The notes under the pieces were generated by a model. It searched no databases. It was given only the letters and a program-made list of their open reading frames with translations, and had not been told where the DNA came from. Below, one piece after another: positions 16,214 to 23,693 of a stretch of DNA of 54,940 bases. The DNA comes from JAYPWI01 sp038135065 (GTDB lineage: Bacteria; Actinomycetota; Acidimicrobiia; Acidimicrobiales; Poriferisodalaceae): NCBI GenBank assembly GCA_038135065.1, contig JAYPWI010000024.1:1-54940 (forward strand). The letters are read 5' to 3'. Position 1 is the first letter of the stretch, and each line of letters opens with the position of its first letter. The position numbers and the translations under genes are program-made.

Positions 16214-17016
16214 GTCCCAGACGCCGCATTCGCCCGTCGACGCTCTCGACGGGGCACCCACCCCCGGCGGCGACGGGTCAGGACATGGCCCACAACAATC
16301 GATAGCTCGTAGAACACGTACATGGGAACGGCCAGGGAGAACAGCGACACCGGATCACCAGACGGGGTGATGACCGCAGCGAGGGCCACGATACCCACGA
16401 TGGCGAACCGCCGAACGCGGTGGAGGGTTCGGGGTTCCACGACATCGGCCAACTGCAGGAAGATCAGCACGATCGGGAACTGAAAGCCGATACCGAAGGC
16501 AAGCATCATGAACGTGATGAACCCCAGGTACGACCCAGGGGTGAACAGCGGGTCGACCGACTCGCCGCCGAAGCCGATCAGGAAGTCGAGTGCTCGCTCG
16601 AAGGTGGTATAGGCAAGGGCGGCACCCGCTCCGAACAGCAGGAGGGCCGACGCCACGAAGGGAACGGCCCATCGCTTCTCGCGCTGGTGTAAGGCCGGGG
16701 TGATGAAACGCCAGAGTTGCCAGAGCAGCACGGGCATCGCGATGACGATGCCGGTGTAGGCACTGACCTTCAATTTGGTCCGAAAGCCGTCCAAGGGCTC
16801 GGTGACCACGAGGCTGCACGGTCGGTCGATGTCTCGGGCCTCGAGAACGTTGCAGTACGGCGGCAGGAAGACCTCACCGATCAGCCAGTCGTAGACCAGC
16901 AACCCGACAATTGTTCCCACGACCACGGCCAGAGCGCTTCGGATCAAACGGCGCCGCAGCTCTGCGACGTGGTCCCAGAACGTCATCGGTGCCCCATGCG
17001 CACTGGAGCCCTTCAC
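16210..17016 (-). CDS. tatC: Sec-independent protein translocase TatC
   Basis: This 268-residue polytopic membrane protein is the twin-arginine signal receptor of the Tat pathway. It has the N-terminal MTFWDHVAELRRRLIRS motif with its conserved Glu, six predicted membrane helices, the FRTKLKVSAYTGIVIAMPVLLWQLW region and the FGIGFQFPIVLIFL helix, then ITPSGDP. The start at 17016 is fixed by an ATGA overlap with tatA; MTFWDH ten codons later is an alternative. It is translationally coupled to tatA upstream and helY downstream. The C-terminus is basic (RRRRGWVPRRERRRANA). Confidence 0.95.
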   Translation of the reverse strand: MKGSSAHGAPMTFWDHVAELRRRLIRSALAVVVGTIVGLLVYDWLIGEVFLPPYCNVLEARDIDRPCSLVVTEPLDGFRTKLKVSAYTGIVIAMPVLLWQLWRFITPALHQREKRWAVPFVASALLLFGAGAALAYTTFERALDFLIGFGGESVDPLFTPGSYLGFITFMMLAFGIGFQFPIVLIFLQLADVVEPRTLHRVRRFAIVGIVALAAVITPSGDPVSLFSLAVPMYVFYELSIVVGHVLTRRRRGWVPRRERRRANAASGT

Positions 17017-17357
17017 ACGTCGTCCATCCGGTCATGGTGAGCGTCATCCTCCAGGTCCAGCTCGTCAGCTGGCCGAAAGCCTTGATGCGAAGTGTGATCG
17101 GCTCGGGCTGCGGTGCCAGAGTCGAGCAGCGAGCCGGTCTCGCGGACGGTGTCCTCCACCGAGGAGGACACCTCACGAATCGGCGCATTCACCGCCTCGA
17201 CAGCGGTATCGAACTCAGCCTTTACTGAGGTCGAGATGCGCTTGAACTCTCGGTAGCCCTCTCCGATCTTCCGTGCAGCGGTCGGCAGGCGCTGAGGCCC
17301 CAGAACGATCAGCGCCACCACCAGGATGATGAGGACCTCATTGGGCTGCAGGTTCAC
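17013..17357 (-). CDS. tatA: Twin-arginine translocase subunit TatA/TatB
   Basis: This 114-residue protein has one N-terminal membrane helix (EVLIILVVALIVLGPQRLP), the conserved hinge GPQRLP in place of FGP+KLP, an amphipathic helix (ARKIGEGYREFKRI) and a long acidic, disordered C-terminal tail. This layout fits TatA/TatB, the pore/recruitment subunit that works with TatC. The long tail and Pro in the hinge resemble TatB slightly more than a minimal TatA. The GTG start overlaps the stop of the small upstream gene (GTGA), and the gene is coupled to tatC by ATGA. Confidence 0.85.
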   Translation of the reverse strand: MNLQPNEVLIILVVALIVLGPQRLPTAARKIGEGYREFKRISTSVKAEFDTAVEAVNAPIREVSSSVEDTVRETGSLLDSGTAARADHTSHQGFRPADELDLEDDAHHDRMDDV

Positions 17358-17596
17358 CCGGCCGATGGTACGCGGCGCCGTGGCCCGAGCCGCGCCAGGG
17401 GGTGTAGGACGGTCGACTGGCCAAGCTGCTCGACCAGGCGCCGGACCCCAGCGAGGTCGCCTCCGCCACCTGACAGCAGGGTGGACGCTTCATCCATCGC
17501 TTCGATGCACGCCGCTGCCTCAGCCCGAAGCGTTCGCAGCCCGCTCCAGAGGGGCGCAGCCCCTAGGGCCAAGGCCACAACCGGTAAGAACCACAT
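17354..17596 (-). CDS. Small membrane-anchored hypothetical protein (80 aa)
   Basis: This ORF has one hydrophobic N-terminal segment (FLPVVALALGAAPLWSGLR), a helical Ala/Leu-rich region (ACIEAMDEASTLLSG) and a basic end. The ATG at 17596 and a GTGA overlap with tatA at its 3' end support it as a real member of the tat operon. No known family is recognised. A role as an accessory membrane protein is only positional inference. Confidence 0.55.
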   Translation of the reverse strand: MWFLPVVALALGAAPLWSGLRTLRAEAAACIEAMDEASTLLSGGGGDLAGVRRLVEQLGQSTVLHPLARLGPRRRVPSAG

Positions 17597-17627
17597 ACCC
17601 TGAGGCTAGCGATGGGGATGAGAACGA

Positions 17628-17972
17628 TCAGTCCTTGCCGAACTTGCTGAGCGATTCGTTCAACGCTCGGTGTAGCGCGTCATCGTCGCGGAGCAGGTCA
17701 TGGAAATCCAACAGATCGTCATGGGTGAACGCAGCGCCGGCACGGCGTTCTTCGAGTTCTGCAGGCATGGTCCACACCACGACTTCCACGCCGCTGGCCC
17801 CGAGCAGGTCCACGATGTGTCGCTCGGCATTCTTGGTGACCCGGAGGTCGCAGGTCGGGCACCGGAAGTTGTACGCACCAGAGTTGTCGTCCGCACAGAC
17901 CCTCACAACGAGTTCCCGGGTCGTGAGCTCGATGTCTCCGCAGGTGGGGCAGCTCGCCCTTATCTTGGCCAT
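17628..17972 (-). CDS. Zinc-ribbon hypothetical protein (114 aa)
   Basis: The protein starts MAKIRASCPTCGDIEL and has two CxxC pairs, Cys8/Cys11 and Cys38/Cys41 (FRCPTCDLRV), forming a treble-clef or zinc-ribbon module. The helical C-terminal half contains HDDLLDFHDLLRDDDALHRAL. AGGAGC lies eight bases before the ATG. The frame runs open to 18335, but the upstream part is antisense to the GDPD gene and is rejected. It is the first gene of the run to tatA-tatC-helY, 31 bases from the next gene. In the Mycobacterium locus pafB-pafC stand next to tatA; here this unrelated small gene occupies that place. Function unknown. Confidence 0.68.
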   Translation of the reverse strand: MAKIRASCPTCGDIELTTRELVVRVCADDNSGAYNFRCPTCDLRVTKNAERHIVDLLGASGVEVVVWTMPAELEERRAGAAFTHDDLLDFHDLLRDDDALHRALNESLSKFGKD

Positions 17973-18088
17973 TGCACGTCGCTCCTGAAGTACCCCGACC
18001 CATCGGCAAGGTCCCTGCAGGTGTTGAGGGCAAGGCACCAAAAGAACCCGATACAGATCCCCTTCGCCCCCGCGGTAAGGATGGTGGG

Positions 18089-18799
18089 ATGCAGCAGCAG
18101 CGCATTGCCTCCCTTCGCACCCCTCCGATCGGCTTTGCTCATCGCGGAGCGCGAGCTCACGCCGATGACAACACGCTTCCGTCGTTTTCCCTGGCACTGA
18201 GCCTGGGGGCGACCGGTCTCGAGACCGACGTCGTGCGAACAAAGGACGGTGTCGTCGTGCTCGATCACGACGGCCGCATTCGGGGACGCCTGCGCTCGAT
18301 TCCCATCGCGACCCTGAACCGCACCGAGCTGCCACCGCACATTCCCAGCATCGACGACCTGTACGAGACCTGCGGAACGGCCTACGAACTGTCAGTGGAC
18401 GTCAAGGACCCCGATGCGATCGCCCCACTCGTCGTCGCTGCGCGCCGTCACGACGCCGAGGCACGGCTATGGATCTGTCACCCTGACCTCGACCTGCTGT
18501 CGAGTTGGCGCGACCGGACGAGTGCCCGTCTGGTCTGTTCGACGCGCCTGAACTCGCTCAAGGAAGGTCCGGAGCGGCGTGCGGCACTGCTTTCCGACCG
18601 GGGCATCGACGCCATCAATATGCACCACTCGGATTGGTCGGGAGGCCTCACGACCCTGTTCCACCGTTTCGGCCGGTTCTGTCTGGCCTGGGACGCCCAG
18701 CACGAGAGGGTCATCGCCGACCTCGTGCGTATGGGCATCGACGGCATTTTCTGTGATCACGTCGACCGCTTGATGACGTCGATCAACAGTGACAGCTGA
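18089..18799 (+). CDS. Glycerophosphodiester phosphodiesterase family protein
   Basis: This 236-residue GDPD-type TIM barrel has the catalytic/metal residues in the expected order: HRG (His18, Arg19), LETDV (Glu45, Asp47) and DHDG (His60). A further acidic site lies in ELSVDVK. GDPDs hydrolyse glycerophosphodiesters to glycerol-3-phosphate and an alcohol. The chosen ATG (MQQQRIAS) has AAGG upstream; the frame is open to 17972, but that extension looks non-coding. It is a lone plus-strand gene between lepB and the zinc-ribbon gene. A second GDPD with identical spacing of its key residues starts at 54373. Confidence 0.87.
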   Translation: MQQQRIASLRTPPIGFAHRGARAHADDNTLPSFSLALSLGATGLETDVVRTKDGVVVLDHDGRIRGRLRSIPIATLNRTELPPHIPSIDDLYETCGTAYELSVDVKDPDAIAPLVVAARRHDAEARLWICHPDLDLLSSWRDRTSARLVCSTRLNSLKEGPERRAALLSDRGIDAINMHHSDWSGGLTTLFHRFGRFCLAWDAQHERVIADLVRMGIDGIFCDHVDRLMTSINSDS

Positions 18800-18804
18800 G
18801 GCCG

Positions 18805-19440
18805 CTACAACCCACCGAAGTCCCCCAGCGGCCAGAGCCGGAGGAAGGCCTCACCCACGATGTCATCGATGGGGATTGGCCCGAACGACCTGCTATCCCT
18901 GCTGATGATCCGGTTGTCTCCCATCACGAACACATAGCCGTCGGGCACTGTTTGCGGTGCCAGGTCCCGGGTCACAGTGCCCCGCCGAAGATAAGGCTCC
19001 TCCAACGGCCGTCCATCGATATGGATCACACCATCGATCAGTTCGAGTTGTTCGCCCGGGAGGCCGATGACTCGCTTGATGAATTCCTCGGTCTCACTAG
19101 GACCTGCGTTGGCCGGCTTGTGGAAGACGATGATGTCGCCACGGTCGATCTCCCCGAAGCGATAACTGACCTTGTTGACGAGCACCCGGTCTCCCACCCC
19201 GAGGGCATCGGTCATCGAGGCAGACGGAATCGAAAACGCCTGGAAAAGGAACGTCTTGATCAGCAGCGCTGCAAGAAGTGCCCCGATGACCACGGCTCCC
19301 CATTCCAGGGCTTGGCGCATGGGCGACTTGGGCTCAGCAAACCCTGTTGCGGGGGCACCGCCGTCGACAGCGAGATCGAGGTCGCTGGCCGCAACCTCGA
19401 ACAAGCGATCACGTGGGCGTGGCGATGACGTATCTGTCAC
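18805..19440 (-). CDS. lepB: Signal peptidase I
   Basis: This 211-residue type I signal peptidase has one membrane segment (about residues 45-66) followed by the S26 catalytic domain. The nucleophile is Ser75 in IPSASM and the general base Lys122 in FIKRVIGLPGE; box E reads MGDNR, then SRDSRSFG. It removes signal peptides from Sec and Tat exported proteins at the outer face of the membrane. The start is GTG at 19440 without an obvious Shine-Dalgarno. It lies 70 bases downstream of DUF3866 on the same strand and converges closely with the GDPD gene (5-base gap). Confidence 0.94.
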   Translation of the reverse strand: MTDTSSPRPRDRLFEVAASDLDLAVDGGAPATGFAEPKSPMRQALEWGAVVIGALLAALLIKTFLFQAFSIPSASMTDALGVGDRVLVNKVSYRFGEIDRGDIIVFHKPANAGPSETEEFIKRVIGLPGEQLELIDGVIHIDGRPLEEPYLRRGTVTRDLAPQTVPDGYVFVMGDNRIISRDSRSFGPIPIDDIVGEAFLRLWPLGDFGGL

Positions 19441-19510
19441 AGGGATCGGGAGCGACCAGGCAGAGCAACGTCGCAGCTCCTACACCGTACCGGAACCTTG
19501 GACGGACCCG

Positions 19511-20542
19511 TCATCGGTCCCGGCCTACCAGCCAGGCAACCGAAGCGCCCAGATACGCAAGGGCGACGTCATCGTCGACCAGCCGGCGACCCATCGTGTC
19601 CACACCCAGCCCCTGGCGGGCCAACGCACCCACGATATCGACCGGCTCGACAGCGACAGCATCGAGCCCCGCAGCGGACAACCACGGTCCGGCCCATTCA
19701 TCCCCGGGAGGTACAGGGACCACGACGTCGTCGGGGAGTAGTCGGGCGAGGGTACGAGTGTGGTGACTGACACCGCGGTGCCGATCTCGGGGATCCTCCG
19801 CTGACGCGCGGACCACCAAGCCGACCTCTGCCCCCAGACGGGTCAACACGTGACCGTGCCCGGCCAGTTCGAGCGCCGAGAAGCCGAGCGCAGTGGACGT
19901 TCCGACATGACCGGGACCACCGCCGACCACCACCCGACGTCGGCCCTGCACGAGGGCAGCATGAACCCCCGAGGCAACGTTCACTGCCTCGAGGTCGCCG
20001 CCGAACGCCTGTCCAGCGCTGATCGAGAGGTCGAGCAGTCCGCGACGCCGTAATTCGGCGATGTTGTCCGACAACGCGAGAGGAAGGGCTGCCTGGTCTG
20101 ACATGACATACGCCAATCCCCCATGGGACGGGGCACCGAGCACATCGGCCGCCCCGACGATCAGCGCCGTGACGTGACTGTGCAGCACGCAGAGGGCAAC
20201 CCGGACGCCCGACAGGTCAGGGAGATCCAGGTCAGCTTCGGCGGACTCTTCCCACGAGCCCACGTCGAGCTGCTCGGACATGTAACGGACCGCCATGATG
20301 TGGCCGGGTCCAGGCACCGAGCGCTCGAGCTTCGCGAGGTTGCAGTGCACGATGTGCCGACCCCCGGTACCCAGGCTCCGCTCCACGGCCGTGGTGTTCA
20401 CGACGACCTCGTCGCCTGGCTCCGCCTCCCCGACCACCTGGGTCAGGGCGAATGCAGACGAACCGTCGTCGAGGAGCAGGCGCTGTAACCCCTCCCGGGT
20501 TCCAACGACCCTCGTGACCACACGCCGAGCGAACGACGTCAC
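19511..20542 (-). CDS. DUF3866 family protein
   Basis: This 343-residue protein resembles DUF3866, a conserved family in actinobacteria and Firmicutes without known function. Segments I take as typical are GHIMAVRYMSEQ near residue 80, a central LHSHVTALIVGAADV, and VVGGGPGHVGTSTALGFSALE, where Gly-rich turns suggest a nucleotide- or cofactor-binding alpha/beta fold. The GTG start follows the pafA stop by one base (TGACGTG), so it is almost certainly co-translated with pafA. This position suggests, but does not prove, a link with the pupylation locus. Confidence 0.8.
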   Translation of the reverse strand: MTSFARRVVTRVVGTREGLQRLLLDDGSSAFALTQVVGEAEPGDEVVVNTTAVERSLGTGGRHIVHCNLAKLERSVPGPGHIMAVRYMSEQLDVGSWEESAEADLDLPDLSGVRVALCVLHSHVTALIVGAADVLGAPSHGGLAYVMSDQAALPLALSDNIAELRRRGLLDLSISAGQAFGGDLEAVNVASGVHAALVQGRRRVVVGGGPGHVGTSTALGFSALELAGHGHVLTRLGAEVGLVVRASAEDPRDRHRGVSHHTRTLARLLPDDVVVPVPPGDEWAGPWLSAAGLDAVAVEPVDIVGALARQGLGVDTMGRRLVDDDVALAYLGASVAWLVGRDR

Positions 20543-20543
20543 G

Positions 20544-21902
20544 TCACAACGAGTCGATCAACTTGTCGACCCGATCGTCGAAGGCCTTGAAGGGGTCCTT
20601 GCACAGCACCGTTCTCTGCGCCTGATCGTTCAGCTTCAGGTGCACCCAATCGACCGTGTAGTCGCGCTTGCGCTCCTTCGCCTTCCGGATGAACTCGCCC
20701 CTCAATCGGGCCCGCGTGGTCTGAGGGGGCTCCTCGACGGCCCGCACCACGTCGGCCTCGTCCAGGATCCGCTCGACCAGGCCCCGCTCCTCCATCTTGT
20801 AGAAGACCCCCCGCTCGCGATGCACGTCGTGGTACTGCAGGTCCAAGAGCAGCACCTTCGGGTCCCCAAGATCGAGGCCTCGAGCACTGCGGTAGCGCTC
20901 GAGGAGGTGGTACTTGATGACCCAGTCGACCTCGCGGTCCAGGGTCAACGGGTCGTCCTCGATGGCCGTCATGCAGTGCTCCCACATGGCTAGGGCCCGC
21001 TGTTCCTCATCAGAGAGATCGTTGTTCTCCGCATACCGCAGCGCACGCTGGAGGTACTCGGACTGGATGTCGAAGGCAGAGGCCTCACGCCCGTTGGCCA
21101 GACGAACCCGCCGCCGACATGTCATGTCGTGGCTGATCTCACGGATCGCGCGGATCGGGTTCTCCAGCGTCAGGTCCCTGAGGATCACGCTCGGATCTTC
21201 GAGCATGCGGAGCAGCAGTGACGTCGCACCGACCTTCAAGAACGCCGTGTAGTCGGACATGTTGGAGTCGCCGACGATGACGTGGAGGCGCCGGTAGCGC
21301 TCTGCATCGGCATGCGGTTCGTCCCGAGTGTTGATGATGGGCCTGCTTCTGGTCGTAGCTGACGAGACGCCTTCCCAGATGTGCTCGGCACGTTGTGCAA
21401 TCGAAAACATGGCGCCTCGCGCACTCTGTAGGACCTTGCCCGCCCCGGCGTAGATCTGCCGACTGACCAGGAAGGGAATCAACACCTCCGCGTAATGGCC
21501 GAAGTCGTCCCGTCGACTCGTGAGGTAGTTCTCATGGCATCCGTAGCTGTTCCCGGCACTGTCCGTGTTGTTTTTGAACAGATAGATCGTGCCGTTGATG
21601 CCCTCCTCAGCCAGTCGCTCCTCCGCGCTGGCCACGAGTTGCTCGAGGATCCGCTCCCCCGCGCGGTCGTGACAGACCACGTCGTAGGTCGAATCGCATT
21701 CGGGCGTGGCGTACTCGGGATGGGATCCCACATCGAGATAGAGCCGAGCTCCATTGGCGAGGAAGACGTTGCTCGAACGACCCCAGGAGACCACCCGCCG
21801 GAAGAGATAGCGCGCCACTTCGTCAGGACTCAGGCGTCGATGGCCATTCAGGGTGCAGGTCACCCCGTACTCGTTCTCGAGGCCCATGATCCGCCGCTCC
21901 AC
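20544..21902 (-). CDS. pafA: Pup--protein ligase PafA
   Basis: PafA joins the C-terminal Glu of Pup to substrate lysines using ATP, marking proteins for the proteasome. The glutamine-synthetase-like fold is clear: RRIMGLENEYGVTC with Glu9 (Mg/ATP ligand), RLYLDVGSHPEYATPECD with Asp57 as catalytic base, KNNTDSAGNSYGCHENYL, and INTRDEPHADAERYRRLHVI. I start it at the GTG at 21902 (VERRIMGLE). This gives 452 residues, the usual mycobacterial length, and matches the family N-terminus; another GTG at 21941 would add 13 residues. It follows prcA by 71 bases and is tied to DUF3866 downstream. Confidence 0.95.
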   Translation of the reverse strand: MERRIMGLENEYGVTCTLNGHRRLSPDEVARYLFRRVVSWGRSSNVFLANGARLYLDVGSHPEYATPECDSTYDVVCHDRAGERILEQLVASAEERLAEEGINGTIYLFKNNTDSAGNSYGCHENYLTSRRDDFGHYAEVLIPFLVSRQIYAGAGKVLQSARGAMFSIAQRAEHIWEGVSSATTRSRPIINTRDEPHADAERYRRLHVIVGDSNMSDYTAFLKVGATSLLLRMLEDPSVILRDLTLENPIRAIREISHDMTCRRRVRLANGREASAFDIQSEYLQRALRYAENNDLSDEEQRALAMWEHCMTAIEDDPLTLDREVDWVIKYHLLERYRSARGLDLGDPKVLLLDLQYHDVHRERGVFYKMEERGLVERILDEADVVRAVEEPPQTTRARLRGEFIRKAKERKRDYTVDWVHLKLNDQAQRTVLCKDPFKAFDDRVDKLIDSL

Positions 21903-21973
21903 GCACGACACCGTACCGGCCGCGGATGCGTCGGCGGGCACCGCCGTCGTGAAGAGGTGGGTCGACGGGTGGC

Positions 21974-22654
21974 TCAGGTCAGCGCAGCGGCGACGTCTGC
22001 GTCGCTGAGGCGCCGGAAGCAGCGGCGCCCATTTCCGGCCTCGAGCATCGCAACCTCGAGATCAGCAGCTCCGAGCGTCCGATCAGGCCCTGCGAGGGCT
22101 AGGGCCGCCAAGCGGAGGGCGTCTTCCCTGGAAAAGCCCGCCTCGAAGCCTTCCCGCACACGGCCAAGGACCGACTCTGCATCGCCGCCGATACAGCAGA
22201 AGTCCTGCTCGTCGACCACCGTGCCGTCGTATTGGATGCGGTACAGCTCGTGTCCCGCACCGTCCGCCGACACCTCCGCCACCACCAGTTCGACTTCCAT
22301 GGGCTTCATCTCATGGGTGAAGATCTGGCCCAGCATCTGTGCGTACTGGTTGGCCAGGCTTCGAGCATCAACGTCTTCGCGGCTGTACTGGAAACCCTTG
22401 AGCTCCGCGTATCGCACACCGGCAATCCGGAGCTGGTCGAATTCGTTGTAACGGCCGACGCCGCCGAACGCGATCCGATCGTAGATCTCCGACACCTTCC
22501 GAAGGGTGGCGCTCGCGTTCTCGGCCACCAGTGCGATCCCGCCCTCGAATTCGAGCGCGACCAGGGACCGGCCACGGGCGATCCCCTTACGGGCGTAGTC
22601 GGCCCGATCCTGCATCAGCTGTTCGGGGCTGACGTACATCCCGGGCATGCTCAT
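21974..22654 (-). CDS. prcA: Proteasome alpha subunit
   Basis: This 226-residue alpha subunit of the 20S proteasome starts MSMPGMYVSPEQLMQDRADYARKG, which gives the gating N-terminus and the helix H0 region (YVSPEQLMQDR) typical of actinobacterial PrcA. It continues with RGRSLVALEFEGGIALVAEN and the ISE-like KVSEIYDRI, and lacks a propeptide and catalytic Thr, as expected. Seven copies form each outer ring that opens to Arc. It overlaps prcB by ATGA. The C-terminal tail is relatively short, ending RRLSDADVAAALT. Confidence 0.95.
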   Translation of the reverse strand: MSMPGMYVSPEQLMQDRADYARKGIARGRSLVALEFEGGIALVAENASATLRKVSEIYDRIAFGGVGRYNEFDQLRIAGVRYAELKGFQYSREDVDARSLANQYAQMLGQIFTHEMKPMEVELVVAEVSADGAGHELYRIQYDGTVVDEQDFCCIGGDAESVLGRVREGFEAGFSREDALRLAALALAGPDRTLGAADLEVAMLEAGNGRRCFRRLSDADVAAALT

Positions 22655-23460
22655 GACGACGCTCCAGCTGGCCCGCGGCCGGCCGACAGCTCGTCTGACA
22701 GCGCCGCGAAGACGTCTCCGGACTCCGAGTCGCTCAGCTCGCGAAAGCCCGCAGCGTCGATGACGGTCAGGATGGGATAGATCCCTCTCAGGGGGTCCGG
22801 CCCTCCGGTGGCGCTGTCCTCGTCAGCGGCGTGCCACAGGGCACGCACCGCCAGGGCCAAGGCCTCCTCGGAAGTCATCTCGGGTCGGTAGCCCAGCTTG
22901 ACCACGGTTCCAGCGTGGAGGCTGCCCGAACCACTGGTGGCGAAGGTCTGCTCCTCGTAGCGCCCACCGGTGACGTCGAACTGGTAGAGCCGGCCGATGC
23001 CTCGGGCGACGTCGTAGCCAGCGAAGACCGGCGACACTGCGAGACCTTGCATGGCCATGGGTAGGTGACCCCGCAGCATCTCGCTGAGCTGGTTGGCTTT
23101 GCCCTCGAGCGTGAGTGGCTTGCCTTCAATTTTCTCGTAGTACTCCAACTGGAGTTGGAAGAGCCGGACCATCTGTACCGCTGGCCCCGCAGCTCCGGCG
23201 ATAGCTACGGCCGAGTGCCGGTCTGTCTGGAAGACCTTCCGCATATCGCGATAGCTGATCCAGTGGCCACTGGTGGCACGCCGGTCGCCGGCTACCACCA
23301 CTCCGTCGGCGAACCGGATGGCGAGCACGGTCGTAGCGTGCCCGGCGTCGATGACGCCGTTGAACTCGGTTGGAAAGGGCTGGCCACCAGTACGGCGCAG
23401 CAGCTCCACGAAGTCCGAACCGGGGTCATCGCCGGGTGTGAAGAACGGCATCGAACTCAT
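22651..23460 (-). CDS. prcB: Proteasome beta subunit (Ntn hydrolase)
   Basis: This 269-residue beta subunit precursor has a propeptide of about 42 residues that ends at GHATTVLAI, so autocleavage should expose Thr43. The mature Ntn-hydrolase core shows VVVAGDRRATSGHWIS (Asp and Arg of the active site), RDMRKVF with the catalytic Lys, and SGSGSLHAG. The residue before the catalytic Thr is Ala, where mycobacterial PrcB has Gly. The start at 23460 has no Shine-Dalgarno and lies 17 bases after the pup stop, with a 12-bp palindrome between; Met4 is an alternative. It overlaps prcA by ATGA. Confidence 0.95.
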   Translation of the reverse strand: MSSMPFFTPGDDPGSDFVELLRRTGGQPFPTEFNGVIDAGHATTVLAIRFADGVVVAGDRRATSGHWISYRDMRKVFQTDRHSAVAIAGAAGPAVQMVRLFQLQLEYYEKIEGKPLTLEGKANQLSEMLRGHLPMAMQGLAVSPVFAGYDVARGIGRLYQFDVTGGRYEEQTFATSGSGSLHAGTVVKLGYRPEMTSEEALALAVRALWHAADEDSATGGPDPLRGIYPILTVIDAAGFRELSDSESGDVFAALSDELSAGRGPAGASS

Positions 23461-23467
23461 CTGCGTC

Positions 23468-23479
23468 AGCCCGCGGGCT
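23468..23479 (-). repeat. 12-bp perfect palindrome between pup stop and prcB start
   Basis: AGCCCGCGGGCT covers most of the 17-base pup-prcB spacer and includes part of the pup TAG. prcB has no Shine-Dalgarno in this spacer. The element could form a short hairpin just ahead of the prcB ATG and lower prcB translation relative to pup; this is inference. Confidence 0.4.
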
Positions 23480-23669
23480 ACTCCCCGCCCTTCTGCACGT
23501 AGTTCTTGACGAATTCCTCGGCGTTGATCTCGAGAACTCCGTCGATCTCGTCGAGCAGATCGTCGAGTTCTGCCTTCAGTTCCTCGCCGCGCTCGGACCG
23601 CACTGCCTCCTCGACCTCGGTCTCCTCCTCACGGGGAGCCGGCCTGCGGATCTGTTCACGTTCTGCCAT
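23478..23669 (-). CDS. pup: Prokaryotic ubiquitin-like protein Pup (GGE-ending)
   Basis: Pup is 63 residues, intrinsically disordered and highly charged, with a helical central region (RGEELKAELDDLLDEIDGVLE) that is bound by the coiled coil of Arc. It ends FVKNYVQKGGE. The last codon is GAG (Glu) before TAG, so the ligation-ready C-terminus is encoded directly. Mycobacterial Pup ends in GGQ and needs deamidation by Dop. GAGGAG lies six bases before the ATG, a strong ribosome site that fits the need for abundant Pup. It sits between dop and prcB. Confidence 0.96.
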   Translation of the reverse strand: MAEREQIRRPAPREEETEVEEAVRSERGEELKAELDDLLDEIDGVLEINAEEFVKNYVQKGGE

Positions 23670-23693
23670 GACGTCTCCTCGTCGTTGCCGCCA

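Noticed and set aside
16214..16261. Upstream start of helY
   Set aside because: It would overlap tatC by 52 bases, while the GTG at 16213 gives a precise GTGA overlap of the type used throughout this locus.
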